From: Streptomyces stelliscabiei
GTDB taxonomy: Bacteria; Actinomycetota; Actinomycetes; Streptomycetales; Streptomycetaceae
Assembly: GCF_014873495.1 (NCBI RefSeq)
Contig: NZ_JADBGF010000001.1
Span: forward strand, 7,440,001-7,504,000
Reading direction: 5' to 3'
DNA length: 64,000 bases
The translations under genes were made by a program, and so were the position numbers. The notes beneath the pieces were generated by a model. That model made no database searches. It was not told the origin of the DNA and saw only the letters and a program-made list of their open reading frames with translations. Of the stretch, positions 16,341 to 24,461 are shown piece after piece; within the stretch, counting starts at the first letter, position 1, and each line of letters opens with the position of its first letter.

Positions 16341-16937
16341 GTGAGCACGACACAGACACCACCCGTTCTCGCCGCAGAACTGGCACAGGCGTGGGCCGAC
16401 ATTCAACGGCACCACCCCGAGCTGCCGGATCTTGCCGCTCCCGAGTCCCTGATCGGGGAGTCGTCGTCCGCATGCGGGCACGAACTCTCCTTCGAGCGAC
16501 TGCTGCATGAGGCAGTCCATGGCATCGCCGCCGCGCGTGGAGTCCGCGACACCTCCCGGGCCGGCCGGTACCACAACCGCAGATTCCTCGCGATCGCCGA
16601 GGAACTCGGCCTCGACCACCCCGAGGAACCCCACCCCAGCAGTGGTTTCTCGCTGGTCACGCTCGATCCCGAGGCCAAGCGTCGCTACCGCCCGACCATC
16701 GAGAGACTGCAGCGCGCTCTCAAGGCACACACCGCGGCGACCTCCGCGGACACGGCCCGCAGCTTCCGGGGCCCGGCCGCCCGCCACGGTTCCTCGGGCG
16801 GCGGCGTCCGCGTCAAGGCCGTCTGCGACTGCGGTCGCAACGTCCGCGTCGTCCCCTCCGTGCTCGCCCAGGCACCCATCGTCTGTGGCGGCTGCGGCAA
16901 GCCCTTCCGGATCCCGGAGGTCCTGGGCGCGGCGTGA
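16341..16937 (+). CDS. SprT-like zinc metalloprotein with C-terminal zinc ribbon
   Basis: A 198-residue protein. Residues ~40-60 hold a HExxH-type motif, LLHEAVHG, followed by RYHNRRFLAIAEELGL with the third His expected in SprT-like proteases. The C-terminus has four cysteines in a zinc-ribbon pattern (CDCG, then CGGCGKPF). SprT/Spartan families cleave or recognise DNA-protein crosslinks, so a DNA-repair role is possible but not shown. GTG 16341 is chosen because upstream codons lose the strong third-position GC bias; GTG 16260 is an alternative. It stands alone before the rpsP block. Confidence 0.7.
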   Translation: MSTTQTPPVLAAELAQAWADIQRHHPELPDLAAPESLIGESSSACGHELSFERLLHEAVHGIAAARGVRDTSRAGRYHNRRFLAIAEELGLDHPEEPHPSSGFSLVTLDPEAKRRYRPTIERLQRALKAHTAATSADTARSFRGPAARHGSSGGGVRVKAVCDCGRNVRVVPSVLAQAPIVCGGCGKPFRIPEVLGAA

Positions 16938-17304
16938 GACGAGGGTGAGCCGAGAAGACGGCGAACCGACTGGCGACGGCTGCTCGTGGCAGCCGTATCC
17001 GGTTCGCGGTCGACGGGTCCGCCCTCGCTGCGAGCAGTCGTGCCGCTGGGGCGGCGCGGGGCGCAGGCGGCGCCCGGTGAGCGGGGCGAAAGCCCCCGGC
17101 GCCGGGTGCCGCTTCGGCATGCGTTCACACAGCCCCGGTGAGAGACGATCCCCAGCGTGTGGCACAATGGCTAGCTGTACTCGACAGTCGCACAGGACCC
17201 CTCTCTCCTCCGGCTGACGCGTCCATCGGGCACTCGGGTACCGCAACCCCACGCGGCCTTTCTCGCCGTGCCCAATCACGTCAAAACCAGGAGAACCCAC
17301 TCCC
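16938..17304. other. 367-bp leader region before rpsP
   Basis: After the hairpin, no gene is seen. TGGCACAATGGCTAG (17160-17174) has a -10-like CACAAT and may be part of the rpsP promoter; a similar GGCGCACAATGG lies before the DUF2469 gene at ~24065. The ~130-base stretch after it would be a 5' leader. Confidence 0.4.
16958..17011 (+). terminator. large double stem-loop terminator
   Basis: An outer stem (GCGAACCG 16961-16968 with CGGTTCGC 17000-17007) encloses an inner stem (ACGGCTGC with GCAGCCGT, five-base loop). It lies 21 bases after the SprT-like gene and separates it from the ribosomal block. Confidence 0.75.
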
Positions 17305-17724
17305 GTGGCAGTCAAGATCAAGCTGAAGCGTCTGGGCAAGATCCGTTCGCCTCACTACCGCATCGTCGTCGCCGACTCCCGCACCCGCCGTGACGGCCGT
17401 GCGATCGAGGAGATCGGCAAGTACCACCCGACGTACCACCCGTCCGTCATCGAGGTCGACGAGGACCGCGTCGCGTACTGGCTGGGTGTCGGCGCGCAGC
17501 CGACCGAGCCCGTGCTCGCCATCCTGAAGAAGACCGGCGACTGGCAGAAGTTCAAGGGTGAGCCCGCTCCGGCGCCGCTCCTCGTGGCTCAGCCGAAGTC
17601 CGCGCGCCCGTCGTTCGAGGCCCTGGGCGGCGACGACGAGGGCAAGGGTGAGGCGATCACCCAGAAGAAGAAGGCCGAGAAGAAGGACGAGGCTGCCGCC
17701 GAGTCCGAGTCGACCGAGGCCTGA
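17305..17724 (+). CDS. rpsP: 30S ribosomal protein S16
   Basis: A 139-residue S16, an assembly protein of the 30S body. It begins AVKIKLKRLGKIRSPHYRIVVADSR and carries the long Lys/Glu/Ala-rich C-terminal extension typical of actinobacteria (residues ~105-139). GTG 17305 follows CAGGAG. It is first in rpsP-khpA-rimM-trmD; khpA begins two bases after its stop. Confidence 0.98.
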   Translation: MAVKIKLKRLGKIRSPHYRIVVADSRTRRDGRAIEEIGKYHPTYHPSVIEVDEDRVAYWLGVGAQPTEPVLAILKKTGDWQKFKGEPAPAPLLVAQPKSARPSFEALGGDDEGKGEAITQKKKAEKKDEAAAESESTEA

Positions 17725-17726
17725 GC

Positions 17727-17966
17727 ATGCTCGAGGAGGCTCTCGAGCACCTCGTCAAGGGCATCGTCGACAACCCCGACGACGTGCAGGTCGCTTCCCG
17801 CGACCTGCGCCGCGGGCGCGTACTCGAGGTCCGGGTTCACCCCGACGACCTCGGCAAGGTGATCGGCCGCAACGGCCGTACCGCCCGCGCCCTGCGTACC
17901 GTCGTGGGTGCCATCGGCGGCCGCGGTATCCGTGTCGACCTGGTCGACGTGGATCACGTCCGCTGA
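17727..17966 (+). CDS. khpA: KH-domain RNA-binding protein KhpA
   Basis: A 79-residue single KH domain of the YlqC/KhpA family, with the GxxG loop in VIGRNGRTARALR near residues 45-57. These proteins bind RNA, often as a pair with KhpB, and affect ribosome function and cell envelope growth in other bacteria. The ATG lies two bases after the rpsP stop, so it is cotranscribed and probably coupled. Confidence 0.93.
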   Translation: MLEEALEHLVKGIVDNPDDVQVASRDLRRGRVLEVRVHPDDLGKVIGRNGRTARALRTVVGAIGGRGIRVDLVDVDHVR

Positions 17967-17987
17967 CGAACATGCGCAGCACCGGCT

Positions 17988-18023
17988 CGGGCCGGGGAAG
18001 GCCACTGGGCCGTCCCCGGCCCG
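17988..18023 (+). terminator. intra-operon hairpin between khpA and rimM
   Basis: CGGGCCGGGGA (17988-17998) pairs with TCCCCGGCCCG (18013-18023), an 11-bp perfect stem with a 14-base loop, in the 84-base gap between two genes usually cotranscribed. It may be an attenuator or RNA-processing site adjusting rimM-trmD relative to rpsP. Confidence 0.65.
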
Positions 18024-18050
18024 TAGTCGTATGACAGGAGATCAAGCACA

Positions 18051-18638
18051 GTGCAGCTCGTAGTCGCACGGATCGGCCGCGCCCACGGCATCAAGGGCGA
18101 GGTCACCGTCGAGGTCCGCACCGACGAGCCGGAACTCCGGCTCGGCCCCGGCGCCGTCCTGCTCACGGACCCCGCCTCGACGGGCCCGCTCACCATCGAG
18201 ACCGGCCGGGTCCACAGCGGCCGGCTGCTCCTGCGCTTCGAGGGCGTCCGCGACCGCAACGCCGCCGAGGCCCTGCGCAACACCCTGCTGATCGCGGAGG
18301 TGGACCCGGAGGAGCTGCCGGAGGAAGAGGACGAGTACTACGACCACCAGCTGATGGACCTGGACGTGGTCACCAAGGACGGGGCCGCGGTCGGCCGGAT
18401 CACGGAGATCTCGCATCTGCCCTCCCAGGACCTCTTCATCGTCGAGCGGCCGGACGGCAGCGAGGTGATGATCCCGTTCGTGGAGACCATCGTCACCGAG
18501 ATCGACCTGACCGAACAGCGGGCGGTCATCGACCCGCCGCCGGGACTGATCGACGACCGGGCGGAGATCGCGTCCGCCCGGGACGCCGCCGAGGAGTCCG
18601 CCACCGACTCCGCCGGACCGGCCGGGGACGAGGCCTGA
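18051..18638 (+). CDS. rimM: 16S rRNA processing/30S maturation protein RimM
   Basis: A 195-residue RimM that helps assemble the 30S head by binding S19. It has the N-terminal RimM domain (MQLVVARIGRAHGIKGEVTVEVRTD) and a PRC-barrel (YYDHQLMDLDVVTKDG, near residues 95-170). The C-terminal ~25 residues are an acidic Ala/Ser-rich tail. GTG 18051 is the start; its stop overlaps the trmD ATG as TGATG. Confidence 0.95.
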   Translation: MQLVVARIGRAHGIKGEVTVEVRTDEPELRLGPGAVLLTDPASTGPLTIETGRVHSGRLLLRFEGVRDRNAAEALRNTLLIAEVDPEELPEEEDEYYDHQLMDLDVVTKDGAAVGRITEISHLPSQDLFIVERPDGSEVMIPFVETIVTEIDLTEQRAVIDPPPGLIDDRAEIASARDAAEESATDSAGPAGDEA

Positions 18639-19471
18639 TGAGGCTCGACGTCGTCACGATCTTCCCCGACTACCTCGAACCCCTGAACGTCTCCCTCGTC
18701 GGCAAGGCGCGCGCGCGTGGACAGCTGAACGTGCACGTCCACGACCTGCGGGAATGGACGTACGACCGGCACAACACGGTCGACGACACCCCCTACGGCG
18801 GCGGTCCCGGCATGGTCATGAAGACCGACCCCTGGGGCGACGCCCTGGACTCGGTCCTCGCCGACGGCTACGAGGCCGGGGACGGTGAGCCCGCGCTCAT
18901 CGTCCCCACCCCCAGCGGCCGCCCCTTCACGCAGGCACTCGCCGTCGAACTCTCCGAGCGCCCCTGGCTGGTCTTCACGCCGGCGCGCTACGAGGGCATC
19001 GACCGGCGCGTGATCGACGAGTACGCGACCCGGATGCCCGTGTACGAGGTGTCCATCGGCGACTACGTGCTCGCCGGCGGCGAAGCGGCCGTGCTCGTCG
19101 TCACCGAGGCGGTGGCGCGGCTGCTGCCCGGCGTCCTCGGCAACGCCGAGTCCCACCGGGACGACTCCTTCGCGCCCGGCCCCATGGCCAACCTCCTGGA
19201 GGGGCCGGTCTACACGAAGCCCCCCGAGTGGCGCGGCCGTGACATCCCCGACGTGCTGCTCAGCGGCCACCACGGCAAGATCGCGCGCTGGCGGCGCGAC
19301 GAGGCACTGAAGCGAACCGCGGCCAACAGGCCCGATCTCATCGAGCGTTGCGACCCCAAGGCCTTCGACAAGAAGGACCGCGAGATGCTCTCCATCCTGG
19401 GCTGGGCCCCGGATCCGGCAGGGGAGTCGCACGGCCGATTTTGGCGGCGGCCCGAGGGCGTGGAAGAATAG
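18638..19471 (+). CDS. trmD: tRNA (guanine-37-N1)-methyltransferase TrmD
   Basis: A 277-residue SPOUT methyltransferase making m1G37 in tRNAs, which prevents +1 frameshifting. Motifs are DVVTIFPDYLEPLNVS at the N-terminus, DDTPYGGGPGMVMK, CGRYEGID-like TPARYEGIDRRV, and the SAM-knot SIGDYVLAGGEAA. The ATG overlaps the rimM stop, so the pair is translationally coupled. Length is about 30 residues above the E. coli enzyme, as usual for actinobacteria. Confidence 0.97.
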   Translation: MRLDVVTIFPDYLEPLNVSLVGKARARGQLNVHVHDLREWTYDRHNTVDDTPYGGGPGMVMKTDPWGDALDSVLADGYEAGDGEPALIVPTPSGRPFTQALAVELSERPWLVFTPARYEGIDRRVIDEYATRMPVYEVSIGDYVLAGGEAAVLVVTEAVARLLPGVLGNAESHRDDSFAPGPMANLLEGPVYTKPPEWRGRDIPDVLLSGHHGKIARWRRDEALKRTAANRPDLIERCDPKAFDKKDREMLSILGWAPDPAGESHGRFWRRPEGVEE

Positions 19472-19603
19472 GCCGCTGTTGTGCGTCGTCCGGCGCGCGC
19501 CCCTGCCGCAGGGGGACACGACGCCCGCCCCGACACGGACAGCATCCTCTCGAAACCTAGCTCCCGCCTATGACCTGTGGCATGGGTGAAGAAAGCAGAC
19601 GAA

Positions 19604-19954
19604 ATGTCTCACCTGCTCGACTCCGTCGACTCCGCGTCGCTGCGCAGCGACATCCCGGCCTTCCGCCCGGGTGACACCGTCAACGTCCACGTGCGCGTCA
19701 TCGAGGGCAACCGCTCCCGTGTGCAGCAGTTCAAGGGCGTGGTGATCCGTCGCCAGGGCGCCGGTGTCCGCGAGACCTTCACGGTCCGCAAGGTCTCGTT
19801 CTCCGTCGGCGTCGAGCGCACCTTCCCGGTGCACACCCCGATCGTCGAGAAGATCGAGCTCGTCACCCGCGGTGACGTCCGTCGCGCGAAGCTGTACTAC
19901 CTGCGCGAGCTGCGCGGCAAGGCCGCGAAGATCAAGGAGAAGCGCGACAACTGA
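19604..19954 (+). CDS. rplS: 50S ribosomal protein L19
   Basis: A 116-residue L19 at the 30S-50S interface. It begins MSHLLDSVDSASLRSDIPAFRPGD and has the family run FTVRKVSFSVGVERTFPVHTP. The ATG at 19604 is chosen as the conserved start; the frame is open back to 19577 without homology. A 132-base gap after trmD leaves room for its own promoter or leader. Confidence 0.98.
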   Translation: MSHLLDSVDSASLRSDIPAFRPGDTVNVHVRVIEGNRSRVQQFKGVVIRRQGAGVRETFTVRKVSFSVGVERTFPVHTPIVEKIELVTRGDVRRAKLYYLRELRGKAAKIKEKRDN

Positions 19955-19996
19955 TCGCGCGCACGCGTCACCGAAGGTCGTCACAGCGGGGCCGGA

Positions 19997-20002
19997 TACG
20001 AT
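19997..20002 (+). promoter_or_regulatory. candidate sipW -10 element
   Basis: TACGAT lies nine bases before the sipW ATG inside a small GGGGCC-GGCCCC inverted repeat, with no ribosome-binding site after it. It suggests a short-leader or leaderless transcript. Confidence 0.4.
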
Positions 20003-20011
20003 CTGGCCCCG

Positions 20012-20740
20012 ATGGACACCGACGCACAGCAGCACATGGAGCGCGACCGTTCCCCTAGCCCTTCCCGCGACGAGGTCTCCGAGGAGATCTCCGACACAGG
20101 AAGGCCTGAGGAACGGTCGCGTTTCGCATGGGTGGACCGGACCACGGCCCTGGTGCCGGGCGGGAGATACACCCTGACCGTGCCGATCTGCCTGCTTTTT
20201 CTGGCGCTGTTCAGCAACTTCGTGATGCAGCCCTTCCAGATTCCCAGCAGCTCCATGGCCGACTCATTGAGGATCGGGGACCGCGTTCTCGTAAATAAGT
20301 TGGCGTACCGTTTCGGATCTGATCCGCAGCGCGGTGACGTCGTCGTGTTCGACGGCACCGGCTACTTCGGGAACGCCGACTACGTCAAGCGCGTTGTCGG
20401 CGTGGGGGGAGACCGGGTGGTCTGCTGCGACCAGGAGGGGAGGCTTGAGGTGAACGGCCGGTGGGTCGACGAGTCGTCGTTTCTGTACCCGGGCGACAGC
20501 CCGTCGAACGTACCCTTCGACGTGGTCGTCCCCGAGGGCAGACTGTTCCTCCTCGGCGACCACCGCAGTGACTCCAGCGATTCCCGCGACCATCTGGGTT
20601 CGCCCGGCGGTGGCATGGTCCCCCTCGACTCCGTGATCGGCAGGGCCGACTGGATCGCCTGGCCCGCCGGCCACTGGACGCGTCTGGACCGTCCGGGCGC
20701 CTACGCGCGGGTGCCCGCCGCCGGTGGTGCGCATGGGTAA
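20012..20740 (+). CDS. sipW: type I signal peptidase SipW
   Basis: A 242-residue membrane signal peptidase, first of four in tandem. An N-terminal cytoplasmic region of ~50 residues is followed by one membrane helix (LTVPICLLFLALFSNFV), the catalytic Ser in IPSSSMADS, the general-base Lys in YVKRVVGVGGD and the GDHRSDSSDSR box. No C-terminal membrane helix is present, unlike the other three. In S. lividans SipW-Z cleave signal peptides outside the membrane with partly distinct substrates. The stop overlaps the sipX start. Confidence 0.93.
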   Translation: MDTDAQQHMERDRSPSPSRDEVSEEISDTGRPEERSRFAWVDRTTALVPGGRYTLTVPICLLFLALFSNFVMQPFQIPSSSMADSLRIGDRVLVNKLAYRFGSDPQRGDVVVFDGTGYFGNADYVKRVVGVGGDRVVCCDQEGRLEVNGRWVDESSFLYPGDSPSNVPFDVVVPEGRLFLLGDHRSDSSDSRDHLGSPGGGMVPLDSVIGRADWIAWPAGHWTRLDRPGAYARVPAAGGAHG

Positions 20741-21863
20741 CCGGGGCAGGCCCCGCGGTGCCGCTCCCACCACCGCCGCCGAGAACCTGCTGCCCACGGG
20801 TCTGCGGCGGTCCGGCGGGGCCGCCCGGCCGAGCCGGGTGGAGCGGCGCAGGCTCGCCCGCAAGATCAAGCGGCGCAGGCGTCGTTCGGCGGTCAAGGAG
20901 ATCCCGCTCCTCGTCGGCGTCGCCGTCCTCATAGCCCTGGTCCTGAAGACCTTCCTCGTCCAGGCGTTCGTGATCCCGTCGGGATCCATGGAGCAGACGA
21001 TCCAGATCGGCGACCGCGTCCTGGTCGACAAGCTCACGCCCTGGTTCGGCTCCGAGCCCACCCGCGGTGACGTCGTCGTCTTCAAGGACCCGGGCGGCTG
21101 GCTGGAGGACGAGCAGACCACCGCGTCCGGCGAGGACCCCGTCGTCATCAAGCAGATCAAGGAAGGCCTGCAGTTCATCGGACTCCTTCCGTCCGACGAT
21201 GAGCAGGACCTGATCAAGCGGGTCGTCGCGGTCGGCGGCGACACCGTCAAGTGCTGCGACACCCAGGGACGCGTCACGGTCAACGGCATGCCGCTGGACG
21301 AGACGGCGTACATCCACCCCGGCAACCAGCCCTCGACACAGCAGTTCCAGGTGACCGTGCCCCAGGGCCGGCTGTGGGTGATGGGCGACCACCGGGAGAA
21401 CTCCGCGGACTCGCGCGCCCACCAGAACGACGATTCGAAAACGGCGCAGTTCGGCGGTACGGTCCCCCAGGACGCCGTCGTGGGCCGTGCCGTGGTCATC
21501 GCCTGGCCGGTCGGCCACTGGGGGCAGTTGGAGGAGCCGGACACGTTCTCGGCCGTGCCCGGCGGGTCGACCACCGCCCTCGGCGCTTCGCATAGGGTGG
21601 CGTCCGCGGATCGAAACGGATTGATCCCTCTCCCGACCCCTGCGGAACTCCCGCTCGTTATGGGAGTGGTGGGCCTGCACCGGCTGTGGCGCGGGCGGCG
21701 GTACGGAGTGAGGAGTGGATGTGGGGGATTTGGCGGTCGGCGCACGGTCCGGACACGGTGGTTCCGAAGATCGGCCGGAGCGATCCGACGAGGCGGTTTC
21801 CCCGGCCGCGGAGAACGTGGAGGGCGCCGTGAGTTCCGAGGGTTCCGCCGACTCCGGGAATGA
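20733..21863 (+). CDS. sipX: type I signal peptidase SipX (long form overlapping sipY)
   Basis: A signal peptidase with basic N-terminus (RRRLARKIKRRRRR), a membrane helix near residue 65, catalytic Ser in IPSGSMEQT, Lys in LIKRVVAVGGD and the GDHRENSADSRAHQ box. A second hydrophobic stretch (LPTPAELPLVMGVVGL) is near residue 310. The frame then runs past sipY's start for ~140 bases, adding an Arg/Gly-rich tail without normal codon bias; the real protein probably ends near residue 320-330 in relatives. ATG 20733 overlaps the sipW stop; GTG 20724 is an alternative. Confidence 0.88.
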   Translation: MGNRGRPRGAAPTTAAENLLPTGLRRSGGAARPSRVERRRLARKIKRRRRRSAVKEIPLLVGVAVLIALVLKTFLVQAFVIPSGSMEQTIQIGDRVLVDKLTPWFGSEPTRGDVVVFKDPGGWLEDEQTTASGEDPVVIKQIKEGLQFIGLLPSDDEQDLIKRVVAVGGDTVKCCDTQGRVTVNGMPLDETAYIHPGNQPSTQQFQVTVPQGRLWVMGDHRENSADSRAHQNDDSKTAQFGGTVPQDAVVGRAVVIAWPVGHWGQLEEPDTFSAVPGGSTTALGASHRVASADRNGLIPLPTPAELPLVMGVVGLHRLWRGRRYGVRSGCGGFGGRRTVRTRWFRRSAGAIRRGGFPGRGERGGRREFRGFRRLRE

Positions 21864-22719
21864 CTCCCCGGGCCCGGCGGACGGTGGCGAGTCCGCCCGG
21901 ACCTCGGCCGACGACGGAGACCAGCAGGCGAGGCCCAAGAAGAAGCAGCGCTCCTTCTGGAAGGAGCTGCCGATCCTGGTCGGTATCGCGCTGGTGCTCG
22001 CCCTGCTGATCAAGACCTTCCTGGTGCAGGCGTTCTCCATCCCGTCCGACTCGATGCAGAACACCCTGCAGGAGGGCGACCGGGTCCTGGTCGACAAGCT
22101 CACCCCGTGGTTCGGCTCCGAGCCCGAGCGCGGCGAGGTCGTCGTCTTCCACGACCCGGACGGCTGGCTGAACGGCGAGCCGACCCTGGAGCCCAACGCC
22201 GCGCAGCGCGTCCTCGGCTGGATCGGCCTGATGCCGTCCGCCGAGGAGAAGGACCTCATCAAGCGGGTCATCGGCGTCGCCGGCGACACGGTGGAGTGCA
22301 ACGGCACGGGCCCGCTCAAGGTCAACGGCAAGGCGCTGAACGAGCCGTACGTGTACCCGGGCAACACCCCCTGCACCGTCGACGACACCGGCGGCCAGTT
22401 CAAGGTGAAGGTACCCGAGGGCAAAATCTGGGTCATGGGCGACCACCGGCAGAACTCGCTGGACTCCCGCTACCACCAGAACGACAGCAACAAGGGCATG
22501 GTCCCCGTGAGCCAGGTCGTGGGCCGCGCCATCGTGGTCGCCTGGCCGCCCACCCGCTGGTCCACGCTGCCGATCCCCGACACCTTCGACCAGAACCTGA
22601 GCGCCGCCGCACCCGGCGCGCTCGGCCTCGCGGGCGCGGTGCCGCTGGTGCTGTGGCGCCGGCGCCACCTTCTGGCCGCCGAAAGCCCGAGGGTTACTGG
22701 CACGCGTACCGCCGGGTAG
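21721..22719 (+). CDS. sipY: type I signal peptidase SipY
   Basis: A 332-residue signal peptidase. An acidic Ser/Gly-rich cytoplasmic N-terminus of ~75 residues leads to KKKQRSFWKELPILVG and a membrane helix (ALVLALLIKTFLVQAF), catalytic Ser in IPSDSMQNT, Lys in LIKRVIGVAGD and GDHRQNSLDSRYHQ. A C-terminal hydrophobic segment (LGLAGAVPLVLW) gives the second anchor. GTG 21721 lies five bases after AGGAG; GTG 21715 is equally possible. In S. lividans SipY is the major peptidase, and its loss affects secretion and growth. Confidence 0.92.
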   Translation: MGDLAVGARSGHGGSEDRPERSDEAVSPAAENVEGAVSSEGSADSGNDSPGPADGGESARTSADDGDQQARPKKKQRSFWKELPILVGIALVLALLIKTFLVQAFSIPSDSMQNTLQEGDRVLVDKLTPWFGSEPERGEVVVFHDPDGWLNGEPTLEPNAAQRVLGWIGLMPSAEEKDLIKRVIGVAGDTVECNGTGPLKVNGKALNEPYVYPGNTPCTVDDTGGQFKVKVPEGKIWVMGDHRQNSLDSRYHQNDSNKGMVPVSQVVGRAIVVAWPPTRWSTLPIPDTFDQNLSAAAPGALGLAGAVPLVLWRRRHLLAAESPRVTGTRTAG

Positions 22720-22798
22720 GGTGCCGTCCCAGATCGCCGATCTTCCACGGCCCGCGAGGGGCCGGGACGGTCGATTCTCCGACCTGGGGAGCACTGGG

Positions 22799-23545
22799 AT
22801 GAGCGGGACGGCACATCGTACGGACGAGGGCCACGGACGGCTCGGCAGCAAGCTGTCGGGACTGGCCGTGGCCCTCGGCTGTGTGCTTTTCATGGGCGGC
22901 TTCGTCTGGGGCGCGATCCTCTACGCCCCCTACACGGTGCCCACCGACTCCATGTCCCCCACCATCACCTCCGGGGACCGCATCCTCGCCGAGCGGGTCG
23001 ACGGCGCCGAGGTCAAGCGCGGCGACGTGGTCGTCTTCCGGCAGGAGACCTGGGGCAACACCCCCATGGTCAAGCGGGTCGTCGCGGTCGGCGGGGACAC
23101 GGTCGCCTGCTGCACCGACGGCAGGCTGACCGTCAACGGCAAGAAGATCGACGAGGGCTATCTGCCTCCGGGCGAGGACGCCGAGCTGACCGGCATCCCC
23201 GAGATCACCGTCCCCAAGGGCCGGCTGTTCCTCCTCGGCGACGAGCGCAGCGGTTCGCTGGACTCCACCGCCCACCTCACGGAGGCCGGCAACGGCACGG
23301 TGCCGCGTGCCCACGTGGACGCGCGCGTGGACGCCGTGGTCTGGCCCATGGAGGGCATGCTGGCCCGCCCCACGGGCTTCGAGAAGCTCGGCGGGCTCTC
23401 CTCTCCCGGCCCGCTGCGGCTGATCACCGCCGCGCTGATCGTGGGCATGGCGCTGGTCCTGGGCGGAGGGGCCTACGGACCCGTCGCCAAGCGGCTCGGC
23501 GGCCGTGGCCGCAGGACGCAGTCGGAGCCGGCCGTTGTCGGCTGA
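22799..23545 (+). CDS. sipZ: type I signal peptidase SipZ
   Basis: A 248-residue signal peptidase, last of the four. The N-terminal membrane helix is LAVALGCVLFMGGFVWGAIL, the catalytic Ser is in VPTDSMSPT, the Lys in MVKRVVAVGGD, and the box is GDERSGSLDSTAH, where GDE replaces the usual GDH. A C-terminal membrane helix (LITAALIVGMALVLGGGAYG) is clear. ATG 22799 follows GGGGAG by eight bases; the frame is open to a GTG at 22721 but that start lacks support. The Nudix gene overlaps its end. Confidence 0.92.
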   Translation: MSGTAHRTDEGHGRLGSKLSGLAVALGCVLFMGGFVWGAILYAPYTVPTDSMSPTITSGDRILAERVDGAEVKRGDVVVFRQETWGNTPMVKRVVAVGGDTVACCTDGRLTVNGKKIDEGYLPPGEDAELTGIPEITVPKGRLFLLGDERSGSLDSTAHLTEAGNGTVPRAHVDARVDAVVWPMEGMLARPTGFEKLGGLSSPGPLRLITAALIVGMALVLGGGAYGPVAKRLGGRGRRTQSEPAVVG

Positions 23546-24050
23546 GGACACCTACGAGGGCGGGCTGCGACGGGTGGCCCGGGTGATCCTGCTGGATCCC
23601 CGGGAGCGCATCCTGCTGCTGCACGGGCACGAGCCGGACGATCCGGCCGACGACTGGTGGTTCACGCCCGGCGGCGGCGTGGAGGGCACGGAGACCCGTG
23701 AGGAGGCCGCCCTGCGGGAACTCGTGGAGGAGACCGGGATCACGGACGTGGAGCTGGGGCCCGTGCTCTGGCGGCGGCGTTGCTCCTTCCCCTTCGCCGG
23801 GCGTCGCTGGGACCAGGACGAGTGGTACTACCTGGCGCGGACCACCGATACGCGCCAGGTCCAGCCCCTCGACGGGAGCCTCACGGAGCTGGAGCGACGC
23901 AGTGTCGCCGGAGCACGCTGGTGGACGTGCGGGGAACTGGCCCGGGCGCATGAGACGGTGTACCCGACCAGACTCGCCGAACTGCTTCGCACACTGCTCG
24001 ACGAGGGTCCCCCGGCCAGACCCGTGGTCCTCGACACCGAAATCGTCTAG
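23535..24050 (+). CDS. Nudix hydrolase
   Basis: A 171-residue Nudix pyrophosphohydrolase. The Nudix box is complete: GGGVEGTETREEAALRELVE followed by ETGI, fitting G-x5-E-x7-REUxEExGU. The protein begins SAEDTYEGGLRRVARVILLD. TTG 23535 is chosen because GGAG sits eight bases upstream; GTG 23505 is an in-frame alternative that would overlap sipZ more. The substrate, a nucleoside diphosphate derivative, cannot be predicted. The gene is placed between sipZ and the DUF2469 gene, as I recall for other Streptomyces. Confidence 0.88.
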   Translation: MSAEDTYEGGLRRVARVILLDPRERILLLHGHEPDDPADDWWFTPGGGVEGTETREEAALRELVEETGITDVELGPVLWRRRCSFPFAGRRWDQDEWYYLARTTDTRQVQPLDGSLTELERRSVAGARWWTCGELARAHETVYPTRLAELLRTLLDEGPPARPVVLDTEIV

Positions 24051-24106
24051 GTGCTCGCGGGACTGGCGCACAATGGTGGGATCGCACGGCTGAAGGGGAA
24101 CATGCC

Positions 24107-24415
24107 ATGAGCGCCGAGGACCTCGAGAAGTACGAGACCGAGATGGAGCTGAAGCTCTACCGGGAGTACCGCGATGTCGTCGGTCTGTTCAAATACGTGA
24201 TCGAGACCGAGCGGCGTTTCTACCTGACCAACGACTACGAGATGCAGGTGCACTCGGTCCAGGGTGAAGTGTTCTTCGAGGTGTCGATGGCGGATGCCTG
24301 GGTGTGGGACATGTACCGGCCGGCTCGGTTCGTGAAGCAGGTGAGGGTGCTCACGTTCAAGGACGTGAACATCGAGGAGCTGAACAAGAGCGATCTGGAG
24401 CTGCCGGGCAGCTGA
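24107..24415 (+). CDS. DUF2469 family protein
   Basis: A 102-residue, acidic, highly conserved actinobacterial protein of unknown function, starting MSAEDLEKYETEMELKLYREYRDVV, with many aromatic residues in the middle (RRFYLTNDYEMQVH). It has no signal peptide or membrane segment. ATG 24107 follows GAAGGGG. Its conservation beside yraN, yifB and dprA is a constant feature of actinobacterial genomes; no role is established that I know of. Confidence 0.92.
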   Translation: MSAEDLEKYETEMELKLYREYRDVVGLFKYVIETERRFYLTNDYEMQVHSVQGEVFFEVSMADAWVWDMYRPARFVKQVRVLTFKDVNIEELNKSDLELPGS

Positions 24416-24461
24416 CGGGTCCTCGGGGGCGGTGGGCCGCCATCCGTGTGGGTGACGAAGT

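Noticed and set aside
17160..17190. Possible tRNA-like segment near TGGCACAATGGCTAGCTG
   Set aside because: No acceptor stem or anticodon arm can be paired; it fits a promoter/leader better.
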